Assembly: GCF_017168195.1 (NCBI RefSeq)
Contig: NZ_JADNYL010000001.1
Span: forward strand, 186,001-250,000
Origin: Thalassotalea sp. G2M2-11
GTDB taxonomy: Bacteria > Pseudomonadota > Gammaproteobacteria > Enterobacterales > Alteromonadaceae
Direction of reading: 5' to 3'
Length of the DNA: 64,000 nucleotides
Part shown: positions 53,953-63,316 of the stretch, piece by piece
How the letters are laid out: each line of letters starts with the position of its first letter
Position numbering within the stretch: position 1 is the stretch's first letter
The notes under the pieces: model-generated
What the model saw: only the letters and a program-made list of their open reading frames with translations
The model's database searches: none
What the model was told of the DNA's origin: nothing
Translations under genes and position numbers: made by a program

Positions 53953-54585
53953 ATGAAAAAAGTGATTGGTATCGTAGCGTTACTATTAATGCCGTTTATC
54001 GCCAGCAGTACAGATTACCAAGAAGGTAAGCATTATGTAAAAGTTAAAGAGATTGCCGTTAATGCGCCTGAAGTACGTGAATACTTTTCATTTTATTGTC
54101 CTCATTGTTATCGCTTTGAGGGTTTAATCGATCTCGTTAAAAAAGCGCTGCCAGCAGAAGCTCAATTGGTAAAAAACCACGTGGACTTTCTGCCTGGTGC
54201 TTCAAAAAAAATGCAAGGAATGCTAACTAAAGCTTTGGTGGTTGCCAATAATATGGAAAATACTGAGAGCCATATTGCTGCAATTTTTAAATATATTCAT
54301 GTACATCGTGGTGTGTTTACTTCGCAAAAAGATGTGCGAAATGTGTTTGTACTAAATGGTGCTGATGGTGCTGAGTTTGATCGTTTGATGGCTAGTGAAG
54401 CGATAAACAATGCCGCCAAGCAAATGAAAACTAATCAAGATACGTTATCGAGAAGTGGTGATTTGAAAAGCGTGCCATCTGTGGTAGTTAACGGTAAGTA
54501 TATGATCCATACCCACGATTTAGATAAAGAAAACTTTGTTGAAGATTACATTAACTTAGTGAAGTATTTATTAGCGCTAGATTAA
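53953..54585 (+). CDS. dsbA: Thiol:disulfide interchange protein DsbA
   Basis: A 210-residue periplasmic oxidase that forms disulfides. The signal peptide runs about residues 1-19; the active site Cys49-Pro-His-Cys52 lies in FYCPHCYRFEG; the cis-Pro loop is SVPSVVVNG. AGGA lies eight bases before the ATG. It is downstream of srkA in the conserved order and followed by a terminator. Confidence 0.97.
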   Translation: MKKVIGIVALLLMPFIASSTDYQEGKHYVKVKEIAVNAPEVREYFSFYCPHCYRFEGLIDLVKKALPAEAQLVKNHVDFLPGASKKMQGMLTKALVVANNMENTESHIAAIFKYIHVHRGVFTSQKDVRNVFVLNGADGAEFDRLMASEAINNAAKQMKTNQDTLSRSGDLKSVPSVVVNGKYMIHTHDLDKENFVEDYINLVKYLLALD

Positions 54586-54615
54586 TTTTTTCGAATACGT
54601 TTTCTTACCCAGAAC

Positions 54616-54646
54616 AATGCGAGGTATAACAGCCTCGCATTTTTTA
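54616..54646. terminator. Bidirectional terminator after dsbA
   Basis: AATGCGAGG (54616-54624), 8-nt loop, CCTCGCATT (54633-54641), followed by TTTT. It lies immediately at the stop of the convergent minus-strand gene. Confidence 0.88.
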
Positions 54647-56773
54647 TTTAGTATTTTTTTGTTGGTGCAAAATAGTCGCTTTTGCTTGTTCGAACTCTTG
54701 TTCTGAGAGTAGGTTTTGTTGTTTTAGGGCTGCAAGTTTTTCGAGTGCCTGCACGATAGAGGTGTCACTGGCTGGATGATCTCTTGCTATATCAGACGCT
54801 TGTTGATTTGCTGGTGTGGATACATGGGGTTCACTGTCGGTTTTTTTTACAGAATTTACAGAGGCAGTGTTGGATGGCAAATGTTCATCGCTATTGGTTG
54901 GTCGCTTTTGGGTCTCAACATTACTTTGTTGTGATAACGGAGCTTTCTGTGTGTTGCTAACGCTAGTAATGGTTGGAGTTACCAGTATTTTACGTTTTTC
55001 GGTATGCTGAGGATGGAGCATTGCTGAGAATAACCAACACCAATTCAATAATTGTTCGGTTGATTCATCAAACTTGCTTTTGGTCATCCGTTGATTACCT
55101 TTTCGAAAGTAGAGACATATCCGATAACTTTTCTTTTTCGTATCTTGCAATATAAGCTCATACTTTCTTACGCGTTCATCAATCATTTTTTCACGTTTTT
55201 CTTGTTGTAATAACGCGTTAAATTTCTGTTCTTTGTTGTTCGAAAATACGCTATTTTCGTCGCTATTAATGTGACAAATTTCCACATCATTTAAATGGAT
55301 TTTGCTTTCAACTACCTCATTTAAAGGCAGTTTAATGGCTGGCTCGGATTGATGACGATGATACAGGGCGATGATGTTATTGTGCTTGTCGACCTCAAAT
55401 TGAGCAAACTGCTCATACAAGTACTTTTTAAGTAGTGATAATGAGGATTTTTTCGAAAAATAGAACAAGGCAATGAGTAAAAATAACGCGGTTAATAACA
55501 AAAAGTAGGCAAGGTAAAAATTCTCATCAGGCTTATCTACATGACTTGGGTTGTGCTGCTTATTGGCAGCAGTGACTGGCGCTGGAAATAGCTGAAAAGC
55601 GCTATTACTACTTTGATCAAACACCAGTAGTTCATCTTGATGGTCTGTAGTGAGTATTGGCTTAGCCGTAGGTGACATGGCTAACTTTTCTAATGAGGTG
55701 ATTATTTCGGGTTGATATGGTGCATGTGGGGCAAGAGCTACCAATAACCATTGTTCTTGCCAAGTTAAATAGAGTAATTTGTTTCTATGTGCTTTTAATT
55801 GTTCGCCACGATAAATTAAGCCATTTGATGAATTAGGTGAGAGCTTTATATCAGTTAAATGGTCTGCTTTTTTTGAAGCTGAGGTGAAATCATCACCGAG
55901 CTGAATTCTTGAAAGTTTTTGCTGTTGCTTACCCCTATGACGAATATAAAGCTGATTCGGATTCTGTTTAAACCAATGGATATTGTTAATCAGGTTTAGC
56001 TGTGAAATGAGGATTTCATTATTAATGTTGGGTTCGTCAATAAAGGCATTAGCGGGGGGGATTCGATAATTTTTTGCGCCAAACTTCTCTAAAGCTACTC
56101 TTAAAATCGCCCCTGAGTAGAGTGGAATATCGGTATTGTTTTCATCTGGCATGAGTACGGCGAATAATTGATTGGCATGGTTTTGCCAGGGCTGGATAAA
56201 CGGGTTAAACGCAAGTTGTGTGATATAGGTTTGTTGTGATGGTACGCCGATCCTGAAAATTTCTTTTCGTGAAGTTGCTGTAACCTTTAATTTCTGTAGA
56301 TTTTCATCATTAAATTGCCACTCGATTAATACTAATTCATAAGGTGTTTGCCCTTGGTATGTTGGAGCATTAATTATAGTTGTTGAAGTATTTTTCTTAC
56401 TAGATTCGATATGAGCGGTGTAAAAGGTGAGGTAGCCTTGCTGTTGTACTAATTTAAAACTTGGGTGTGCGGAAAATGCGGTTAACTTGACTAAATTAGG
56501 ATAATGGTCGACTACATTTAATAACTCTTTACTTGATAGGCCCTTACTATCATAAAGTTTGATTTTTCCATTGTGTTCACTGGTAAAAAACTGCTGTTGA
56601 GTTAACGGGTTTATAATGATGTGTTGCCATGTAGTATGACTTTTATTTGTTGGTAGTGTTAGCTGAGTAAAGGTTAATTTTTCAGCATGAGAAGATAAAA
56701 TGAAGTTAAAAAATAATGACAACAGTAGCAAAAGCTTACGGCGTTGATTCGTTAAATAAAGGTGTCTTTTCAT
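54644..56773 (-). CDS. Periplasmic beta-propeller-like / TM / SHOCT-domain membrane protein
   Basis: A 709-residue protein of unusual architecture. A signal peptide (about 12-30) is followed by about 400 residues resembling the glucose/sorbosone dehydrogenase propeller (HIIINPLTQQQFFTSEHNGKI, FSAHPSFKLVQQQGYLTFYTAH split here as two runs). One transmembrane helix (YFLLLTALFLLIALFYF) leads to a cytoplasmic part with charged coiled-coil stretches, a Ser/Thr-rich linker and a C-terminal SHOCT-like motif (LEKLAALKQQNLLSEQEFEQ). No PQQ ligands are certain, so it may sense rather than catalyse. I cannot assign a function. It may form an operon with the OB-fold gene upstream (48 bp). Confidence 0.7.
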   Translation of the reverse strand: MKRHLYLTNQRRKLLLLLSLFFNFILSSHAEKLTFTQLTLPTNKSHTTWQHIIINPLTQQQFFTSEHNGKIKLYDSKGLSSKELLNVVDHYPNLVKLTAFSAHPSFKLVQQQGYLTFYTAHIESSKKNTSTTIINAPTYQGQTPYELVLIEWQFNDENLQKLKVTATSRKEIFRIGVPSQQTYITQLAFNPFIQPWQNHANQLFAVLMPDENNTDIPLYSGAILRVALEKFGAKNYRIPPANAFIDEPNINNEILISQLNLINNIHWFKQNPNQLYIRHRGKQQQKLSRIQLGDDFTSASKKADHLTDIKLSPNSSNGLIYRGEQLKAHRNKLLYLTWQEQWLLVALAPHAPYQPEIITSLEKLAMSPTAKPILTTDHQDELLVFDQSSNSAFQLFPAPVTAANKQHNPSHVDKPDENFYLAYFLLLTALFLLIALFYFSKKSSLSLLKKYLYEQFAQFEVDKHNNIIALYHRHQSEPAIKLPLNEVVESKIHLNDVEICHINSDENSVFSNNKEQKFNALLQQEKREKMIDERVRKYELILQDTKKKSYRICLYFRKGNQRMTKSKFDESTEQLLNWCWLFSAMLHPQHTEKRKILVTPTITSVSNTQKAPLSQQSNVETQKRPTNSDEHLPSNTASVNSVKKTDSEPHVSTPANQQASDIARDHPASDTSIVQALEKLAALKQQNLLSEQEFEQAKATILHQQKNTK

Positions 56774-56821
56774 AGGTTGTGAGTGGACTTATCTTCCTAA
56801 AAGTCATGTTTGTCTACAATA

Positions 56822-57475
56822 TTAGCTTACCTTATGTAAAGCAACATGTTGAGCATCAATTAATTGTGATTTGCTATTGTTATTTACGTAATTTAACTTA
56901 CCTTCTATGATCAGCTCATCGCCAATCATTACCGTGTCTTTTAAATAGTCAGCCTGTTTTCCCCAGACATGTACTGTGCGAGTTATATCGATACAACGTA
57001 ATTCTTGTGAGATGGGAGAATAGACATAGAAATTTATATTGATGGGAAATTCTGCTAGTTGACGATTATTTTCTGTGGTGACCAATTTAACATTGTTAAT
57101 AATTTTACCACTGCAGTGTAGTTGGTTAATGGAACGAGCATAGCCTTTAGGGTATCGGTGGGCGTAGGTTGCGTGAATAATTTCTCGATTGGAGTTTTTA
57201 CTATTCACCATAAAACCTTGGATTAATACTATGTCGCCTTTATCTGCTTGTAACAGGCTACGCTCAACAACATCACCTATCATCTTTACCGTGTGATACT
57301 GTGTCCACTCTTTGTATTGACCCGCCGCCTTGTCGAACCACTTACTGTGAGTGGCTAGTTTAAATTCTGCAATAGCAATTACAGGGTTGGCTTGATAGCG
57401 AATATCAGGCTTAGTAACTAAGTTACCCAATAGGGTGAGAGAACATAAATGATTTTGTGGTAACGGATTTTTCAT
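56822..57475 (-). CDS. SSB-like protein with two tandem OB folds
   Basis: A 217-residue protein with two successive OB-like domains. The first (about 8-110) has SSB-type features: SLTLLGNLVTKPDIRY, FKLATHSKWFDK, QYHTVKMIGDVVE, GDIVLIQGFM. The second (about 115-215) is more diverged: INQLHCSGKIINNVKL, VWGKQADYLKD, GDELIIEGKL. The acidic C-terminal tip (DDDIPF-type) that SSB uses to recruit partners is absent; it ends in HKVS. It is therefore not the replicative SSB. It may act on single-stranded DNA in repair, uptake or a mobile-element context; this is inference. Confidence 0.75.
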   Translation of the reverse strand: MKNPLPQNHLCSLTLLGNLVTKPDIRYQANPVIAIAEFKLATHSKWFDKAAGQYKEWTQYHTVKMIGDVVERSLLQADKGDIVLIQGFMVNSKNSNREIIHATYAHRYPKGYARSINQLHCSGKIINNVKLVTTENNRQLAEFPININFYVYSPISQELRCIDITRTVHVWGKQADYLKDTVMIGDELIIEGKLNYVNNNSKSQLIDAQHVALHKVS

Positions 57476-57565
57476 AGCAGCCTCAATACAAAAAAGCTAC
57501 TTTACGTGACTACCGCTAAGGATTCAATTGGCAAGTGTATTATGTCAATAAGTTAAACGAGAAAG

Positions 57566-57599
57566 ACATAGAAAACCATCTAAAGACGGTTTTCTATGT
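57566..57599 (-). terminator. Terminator after the PEP-CTERM gene
   Basis: ACATAGAAAACC (57566-57577) pairs with GGTTTTCTATGT (57588-57599); the loop also contains TCT/AGA. On the minus strand CTTTCTCG follows. It lies 26 bp past the PEP-CTERM stop codon. Confidence 0.8.
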
Positions 57600-57624
57600 T
57601 GATTTGATAAGTGATAATTCAGCA

Positions 57625-58593
57625 TTAATGCTTAAGATTTTTAAACCTTAAAGCCAACAAAGCTAAGCCTAAAATACCTAGTGTTGACGGCTCTGGCACA
57701 TCAGTAGGTGTATCTGCTGGATCACGAGCCCATACAGCTAGGTGAGAAAAGCCCTTGCCACCAAAGTCGCTACCCAAATCCAATGTGCCACCTAATACAA
57801 ATGCAGTGGTAAAAGCACTAGGGCTATCAAAAGTTGGGTTTCCGTTGTCAATTTCATTTTGGAAGATATCTTTGAAATTGAAATCATAAATTGCCCAACC
57901 ACCATCGCTGTTTTCGTTACCAGATTTTACTGAGAAGGCTAAATGATCAAAAGTAGACTTACCGATAATGTCTTGCACTGTTTCGACAATATCTACATCA
58001 GTAGCGAGTGTCCAGCTAAGGGAAGTACAGTCGTTAAGCCCACCACCGTCACCATCTTCACAGCTAAATGATAACTGTAAAACTTCAGAAAGATTTAATG
58101 TCATCGTTTGATCATAAGAAGTAATACTACTGTATGATGCTTCAGTATCTTCTGCGTCAAAGTCACCTAAGTGAATCCAACCTGGGTCGGTTGCATTACC
58201 ATCGCCATCTATGTCTTGTAAATCCGATGCGTTGATAAACTCAAGACCGCTTAATTGGTTACCAGCATATGGCCCGCTTGTGAATTCAGCGCCATTTAGT
58301 AACCCGTCACCATATTCACCAATATTATTGTCCAATGGTGGAACTTGAGCATCGTTACCATTAAACAAACCTATACATGAACTGGCATCATAAGGGCCGT
58401 TTTGTAGCAAGTTCGGTTCAACAGCGCCACCTGTGCCGGCTGAAATGTCTAAATCAGAAATATAGATGGAATCTAAAGTAGCACTAGTAGTAGTGCAAGT
58501 TGCAGTATTGGTAATGATACCAGCATGAGTAACAACTGAAAAAATACTCAATATCACTATCCCTATAAACTTTTGTGATAAATATTTAAACAT
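57625..58593 (-). CDS. PEP-CTERM sorting-domain protein
   Basis: About 322 residues from ATG 58593 (AAAGGA six bases upstream; an in-frame start at 58647 adds 18 residues that spoil the signal peptide). The signal peptide ends THAG. The C-terminus is the canonical sorting tripartite signal: VPEPSTLGILGLALLALRF followed by basic residues KNLKH. It is processed by an exosortase (XrtA/EpsH type) encoded elsewhere. The body is Asp/Asn/Gly-rich with DIDGDGNATD, a possible Ca-binding loop, and has no recognisable enzyme domain. A sigma-54-like promoter precedes it and prsK lies near the right edge of the window. Confidence 0.92.
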   Translation of the reverse strand: MFKYLSQKFIGIVILSIFSVVTHAGIITNTATCTTTSATLDSIYISDLDISAGTGGAVEPNLLQNGPYDASSCIGLFNGNDAQVPPLDNNIGEYGDGLLNGAEFTSGPYAGNQLSGLEFINASDLQDIDGDGNATDPGWIHLGDFDAEDTEASYSSITSYDQTMTLNLSEVLQLSFSCEDGDGGGLNDCTSLSWTLATDVDIVETVQDIIGKSTFDHLAFSVKSGNENSDGGWAIYDFNFKDIFQNEIDNGNPTFDSPSAFTTAFVLGGTLDLGSDFGGKGFSHLAVWARDPADTPTDVPEPSTLGILGLALLALRFKNLKH

Positions 58594-58999
58594 GATAAAT
58601 CCTTTTGTTTTGGAGCATATTACTTGTTTTGTCTGTTTTTTAAGCATAAAAAATGCCGTGATTCTAATCTATTGAATCAACTTAAATTAATATTTCTTTT
58701 ATAAAATGATGTAACGAATTTGTAAAAATTCCTGACATATTAGCTTTGGAATTACTACAAATAAAAGTGAATCTATGGTTGAGTAGAATGCGAAGAATAG
58801 CACGTTCTAGTATGATTGCTTTTTGAAGCTTAAAGAATACTATTGAGCATTGATCGCATGTCATTTCATCATTATCTGTGTTAGTTGATCTTTTTGACGA
58901 CTTAAAATATGTGTCCAGGTATCAGCGGATGTAACATTCGTTATTGAGGGAAATTCAGTGCGGCTGAATTTGCTAATGAAAGAGTGTTGGCTTTGTTAC
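58594..58999. other. 406-bp non-coding region between the PEP-CTERM gene and tRNA-Arg
   Basis: Apart from the sigma-54-like promoter (58644-58657) I see no gene, terminator or extended repeat. A 60-codon frame at 58682-58864 on the minus strand has no family similarity and lies in the upstream region; I do not call it. Confidence 0.5.
58643..58659 (-). promoter_or_regulatory. Sigma-54-like (-24/-12) promoter of the PEP-CTERM gene
   Basis: On the minus strand ACGGCATTTTTTATGCT has GG (58657-58656) and GC (58645-58644) separated by exactly 10 bp, with the flanking CA and T of the TGGCA-N-TTGC consensus. Transcription would start near 58632, about 39 nt before the ATG. The regulator PrsR of PEP-CTERM systems is a sigma-54-dependent activator, which agrees with this. 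Confidence 0.55.
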
Positions 59000-59076
59000 T
59001 GGCCCGCCCTGCAGGAGTCGAACCTGCGGCCTCGGCCTCCGGAGGGCCGCGCTCTATCCAGCTGAGCTAAGGGCGG
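59000..59076 (-). tRNA. tRNA-Arg (anticodon CCG)
   Basis: On the minus strand: acceptor CCGCCCT/AGGGCGG, D-arm GCTC/GAGC, anticodon stem CGGCC/GGCCG with loop CTCCGGA (anticodon CCG), T-arm GCAGG-TTCGACT-CCTGC, discriminator G and encoded CCA (59002-59000). The body closely resembles Escherichia coli tRNA-Arg(CCG). It reads CGG codons. No integrase gene or direct repeat marks it as an attachment site. Confidence 0.97.
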
Positions 59077-59274
59077 TCAATTTTAATCGCGGCAATACTA
59101 ATGGGTATCTGGTCGCTTGTCTAGCCTAATAGGTGAATTTGCTGGTAATTATGGCTCAATTATCAGCTTGACTCGCTTAATGATGAATTTAATGTACATT
59201 TATCTAATCGACGATTAAAGTAGGGACTATAATAATTGCTAGTTACATCAACAAGGTAGTTAAGTTCTAACGTT

Positions 59275-60267
59275 ATGAAACATATTCTCTGTTATTTTTT
59301 CTTAAGCATTACTTGTACGTCATTTTTAGCGTCAGCTCAAAACTATGAGATTGCGCAAGTGTCAGTCTCGCCTTATGAAAAATCTTTTACCCGAGCGGGT
59401 AAGGTGGCGTTCAAACGGACAGCAAACCTATCATTTAAAAGTAGTGGTTATTTAGATGAACTGTCTGCTGATGAAGGGGATTTTTTTTCATCTAAACAAC
59501 GATTAGCCTCATTGAATACAGAAGAATTGAAAGCATTAAAAAATACACGTTATATTGCTTTATTACAGGCAAAAAAGGATCGTAAACGAATACAACAGCT
59601 ATTAGCCAAAAAATTAACTACAGAACAAGCACTTGAACTTGCACAAACGAAAGTTGAAACGCAACGAGAAGCGTACCAAATCGCTTATTATAATTTAGAA
59701 AAAGCTGAGATATATGCGCCGTTTAATGGCGTAGTATTGGCAAGACACGCAGAGTTGGCAGAATTTCAAACGCCAGGGAAGCCAATTTTAACTGTGGCAG
59801 CTATCGATAATAACCTTGTGGTGAAAGTGAGCTTAACCTCGAGAGAAGTGGTTTTTGTTAAACAAGGGCAAGAAGTAAAAGTGCGATTGCCCAATTTAGG
59901 GCAAGTTGATGGTGTTATTTCCAAAGTACCTGTGATTAGTAATACTGCCGGACAGCTCTATTTAATTGAGGTGTTGTTAAAAAGCATGTCAGCGGGCGGT
60001 GGTGTTGTGGCTGGACAATTAGCGCAAGTTGAAATTGATGTTGCGTCAGATAAATTGGTGTATAAAGTGCCGTTAAGTGCGCTGATTGAAATTGATGAGC
60101 TTGGTAATGCTATTTTACTGACAAAGGTGAGTGATGAACGTTTTATTCACCAGTCATTTACTGTGTTGAATATGGATAATCAGTTCTTATACTTAAATGC
60201 GAATAGTCAAAATGATACTTTGGACGTTGTTACCACCGGCTGGCAGCAACTTAAAGTGAGCGAGTAG
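59275..60267 (+). CDS. RND efflux periplasmic adaptor (membrane fusion protein)
   Basis: A 330-residue protein with signal peptide (about 1-21, ending LASA), a biotinyl-lipoyl-like half (FKSSGYLDELSADEGDFF, AEIYAPFNGVVLARHAE), a short alpha-hairpin (KNTRYIALLQAKKDRKRIQ) and a beta-barrel domain. It connects the inner-membrane pump encoded 5 bp downstream with an outer-membrane channel. TATAAT at about 59230 may be its -10 box. No outer-membrane factor gene is seen in the window. The substrate is unknown. Confidence 0.92.
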   Translation: MKHILCYFFLSITCTSFLASAQNYEIAQVSVSPYEKSFTRAGKVAFKRTANLSFKSSGYLDELSADEGDFFSSKQRLASLNTEELKALKNTRYIALLQAKKDRKRIQQLLAKKLTTEQALELAQTKVETQREAYQIAYYNLEKAEIYAPFNGVVLARHAELAEFQTPGKPILTVAAIDNNLVVKVSLTSREVVFVKQGQEVKVRLPNLGQVDGVISKVPVISNTAGQLYLIEVLLKSMSAGGGVVAGQLAQVEIDVASDKLVYKVPLSALIEIDELGNAILLTKVSDERFIHQSFTVLNMDNQFLYLNANSQNDTLDVVTTGWQQLKVSE

Positions 60268-60272
60268 ATTAT

Positions 60273-63200
60273 ATGCAGCTCCCTCGTTTAGCGATTAAAA
60301 ACGCACAATTCACACTGACTATCGTTATTTTAATGGTATTAGTAGGCGTTGTTTCTTATATTAATATGCCGCGTTCTGAAGATCCGCAATTTGATATACC
60401 TATCACGTTAATCGAAGTGATTTATCCGGGGGTTTCGCCTAATGATATTGAAACTTTAGTCGTCAATCCGTTAGAACAAGAGTTTGCCGATATTGAAGGT
60501 ATCAAACAAATAGAATCGCAAATCAAAAATGATGGGGCGAGAATTGAAGTTAAATTTATTTATGGCAGTAACCCACAAATAGCATTTAATGAAATTAAAC
60601 AAGCGGTTGCTTCTGTAAAGCCTAATCTGCCAAGTGATGTGCAAGATGTTTTAGTGTTAAAAGCTACGCCAACCAGTGTCGCTGTTGCTCAACTGGCGTT
60701 ATGGAGTGAGCCACTCGATTATAAGAAAATGGAGTTTTACGCGAAAAAATTAGAAAAACGATTAGAGACAATTAACAGCGTAAAAAAAGCAGATATTTGG
60801 GGTTATCCCCAGCAAGTGGTGTCTATTAACTTGAACTTAGATTTACTGCAGCACTATGGCATTGCGGTAAATAGCATCAATCAAACGTTGCAAAATAGAG
60901 CTGTGAATATAACCCCAGGTTTTGTTGATGCTAGTTCGCGTCGCTTTAATGTTAAAGCGAGTGGCAATTATCAACAATTAACGCAATTGTCAGAAACAGT
61001 TGTCTACTCAAATGAATCGCTGGTGATCAAATTAAAAGATATTGCAACAATTGAGTTTGGTGACGCAAAGCCTAGTTATTTAGCCTACTTTAATCAACAT
61101 CCAGTGATTTTCATTACCGTAGAACAACGTAAAAACACCAATATTTTTGATTTAACAGAGCGATTAACGGCAGAAGTTGAGCAATTTAAACAGCAATTGC
61201 CAGAGGAAGTGAAGTTAGCGCTTTTGTTTAAGCAAGCAGAAAGTGTCTCTACCCGTGTAGACGGTTTTTTTGATAATTTATGGCAGGGTTTGATACTCGT
61301 TGGCTTGATGTCATTGTTGTTTCTGGGTCTCAGAGAAGCAATCGTGGTCATTGCTGTGATCCCGTTATCTTTTTTGATAGCGATGGGCTGGTTAGATTTT
61401 GCCGGCTTTGGCTTACAGCAAATGTCGATAGTAGGATTAATTATTGCGCTTGGGCTGCTGGTTGATAATGCCATTGTAGTAACTGAAAGTATTCATCGGG
61501 AGAAAAAGCAAGCCGCATCGTTAACAGAGGCAGCAGCAAGTGGCACCAGTAGAGTTGCATGGGCGATCACAAGCGGCACGATAACCACAATGTTTGCTTT
61601 TTTGCCTATGTTAATGTTGGCCAGTGATACTGGGGATTTTCTGCGCTCTATGCCTGTGACCGTTGTATTAGTTCTATTTGCATCTTTACTGCTTGCTTTG
61701 ACATTTACGCCATTATTATCGAGTAAGCTATTTCAAACTGGGCCCAGTAGAATAAAGACGTTGCAACATTATGTTAATCGATTTGCCGCCACGGTATATA
61801 AGAATACGCTAGCAATTGCTCTACGGCGAAAACTGATAGTAATCATACTGTTTATTGCTGCACTTGTGTTGATGTTTTCTTTGTTTACTAAGGTGGGACT
61901 CAGTTTATTTCCTAAAGCTGAAAAACCCATGATACTGATTGATATAGAAGCACCAACTAATTCATCTTTAACTTATACGCAAGAAGTGATGCAGAGTGTC
62001 TCGAAACAACTGAGTACTTACCCGTTAATTAAACAGCAAGCGCTTAATATTGGTAATTCTAATCCGAGGATTTATTACAATGAAATACCAAAACGTGGTG
62101 TTGCTAACTATGGGCAAATTTTAGTGATATTGGCAGAGTTTGATGCGGAAAAAGTCACAGATTTAGTGACAAGGTTACGGAAAGAGTTTGCTCAGTGGAG
62201 CCAGGCTACAATTACCGTGAAGGAATTCACTCAAGGGCCTGTAACCGATCAGCCCATTACGGTGCGTTTGATGAGTGAGTCGCTTGCTGATCTTGAAAAA
62301 GTTGCCAAAGAGCTGAATCAGAAAATGGCGACGATTCCTGGCATCATTAATATCGAAAACCCTATTGGATTAGCCAATACCGAGTTAATTATGGATATTG
62401 ATTATGAAAAAGCAGGTATGTCTGGCATTGATATTCACTCGCTGGATCAAACACTCAAAACATTAATTACCGGGCAATTTGTCGGGCAACTAAGTGATAG
62501 TAATGGTGAAAGTTACCCTATTTTAATCCGTAGCAAGCAAATGGATGTGTCAATGCTTGAAAATATTCATATTGCTAATAACTTGGGGCAATTAATACCG
62601 CTTAATCAAGTGGTGTCAATTAAACTCGCTAAGGGGCATTCAGAATTTTTTCATTACCAAAAACAGCGGATGGCAAAAGTTTCTGCAGATGCCGATAATG
62701 GCTATTCGGTAACAGCGCTGACGCAGCAAGTGGTAAATTTTTTAGAATATTATCCGTTTCCTGAGGGTATGTATTATACACTGGGTGGTGAAGAGGAGTC
62801 TCGACAAGAGTCGTTTGCTGGGCTTTCTCAAATTATGATTATCACAGCGATAGGGATTTTTTCTGTATTGGTATTACAATTTAAATCATTTTTGCAGCCT
62901 TTAGTGATTTTTAGTTCAATCCCATTTGCGATGGCGGGCTCGGTTATTGGCTTATATATATTTGGTTTATCATTTTCAATGATGGCATTTATTGGTTTGA
63001 TCAGTTTATTTGGTATTGTAGTGAATAATGCCATTATTTTGATTGATACAGCTAACCATAATTATCTGATAAGCAATGATATGCGCACAGCTATTTTAGA
63101 GGCAAGCGCAACGCGTTTTACGCCAATATTACTCACCACATTAACAACCATTGGTGGATTACTACCATTAACATTATTTGGTGGTGGCTTATGGCAACCG

Positions 63201-63302
63201 TTAGGCGTAGTGATTATTTCAGGCTTATGTGTTTCAGCTATCGCTAGTTTTGTTTTAGTGCCCGTATTGACTGAATTGTTTACTCGAAATAATAGTAAGT
63301 AG
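60273..63302 (+). CDS. RND-family multidrug efflux permease (AcrB-like)
   Basis: A 1009-residue inner-membrane pump with the 12-helix RND layout and two large periplasmic loops. The N-terminus includes VVSYINMPRSEDPQFDIP and PGVSPNDIETLV; GLLVDNAIVVTE is the TM4 motif with the proton-relay acidic residue; NNAIILIDTANH is the matching segment in TM10. The closest group is the single-adaptor AcrB/AcrD/AcrF family often annotated for multidrug or metal-independent export. It follows its adaptor by 5 bp and precedes prsK by 14 bp. Confidence 0.94.
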   Translation: MQLPRLAIKNAQFTLTIVILMVLVGVVSYINMPRSEDPQFDIPITLIEVIYPGVSPNDIETLVVNPLEQEFADIEGIKQIESQIKNDGARIEVKFIYGSNPQIAFNEIKQAVASVKPNLPSDVQDVLVLKATPTSVAVAQLALWSEPLDYKKMEFYAKKLEKRLETINSVKKADIWGYPQQVVSINLNLDLLQHYGIAVNSINQTLQNRAVNITPGFVDASSRRFNVKASGNYQQLTQLSETVVYSNESLVIKLKDIATIEFGDAKPSYLAYFNQHPVIFITVEQRKNTNIFDLTERLTAEVEQFKQQLPEEVKLALLFKQAESVSTRVDGFFDNLWQGLILVGLMSLLFLGLREAIVVIAVIPLSFLIAMGWLDFAGFGLQQMSIVGLIIALGLLVDNAIVVTESIHREKKQAASLTEAAASGTSRVAWAITSGTITTMFAFLPMLMLASDTGDFLRSMPVTVVLVLFASLLLALTFTPLLSSKLFQTGPSRIKTLQHYVNRFAATVYKNTLAIALRRKLIVIILFIAALVLMFSLFTKVGLSLFPKAEKPMILIDIEAPTNSSLTYTQEVMQSVSKQLSTYPLIKQQALNIGNSNPRIYYNEIPKRGVANYGQILVILAEFDAEKVTDLVTRLRKEFAQWSQATITVKEFTQGPVTDQPITVRLMSESLADLEKVAKELNQKMATIPGIINIENPIGLANTELIMDIDYEKAGMSGIDIHSLDQTLKTLITGQFVGQLSDSNGESYPILIRSKQMDVSMLENIHIANNLGQLIPLNQVVSIKLAKGHSEFFHYQKQRMAKVSADADNGYSVTALTQQVVNFLEYYPFPEGMYYTLGGEEESRQESFAGLSQIMIITAIGIFSVLVLQFKSFLQPLVIFSSIPFAMAGSVIGLYIFGLSFSMMAFIGLISLFGIVVNNAIILIDTANHNYLISNDMRTAILEASATRFTPILLTTLTTIGGLLPLTLFGGGLWQPLGVVIISGLCVSAIASFVLVPVLTELFTRNNSK

Positions 63303-63316
63303 GCGAACACACTTTT

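Noticed and set aside
58682-58864. 60-codon open frame on the minus strand upstream of the PEP-CTERM gene
   Set aside because: No recognisable protein features or family similarity; likely non-coding.
59000-59076. tRNA-Arg as an integration site for a genomic island
   Set aside because: No integrase, no duplicated tRNA 3' end and no change of gene character on either side within the window.
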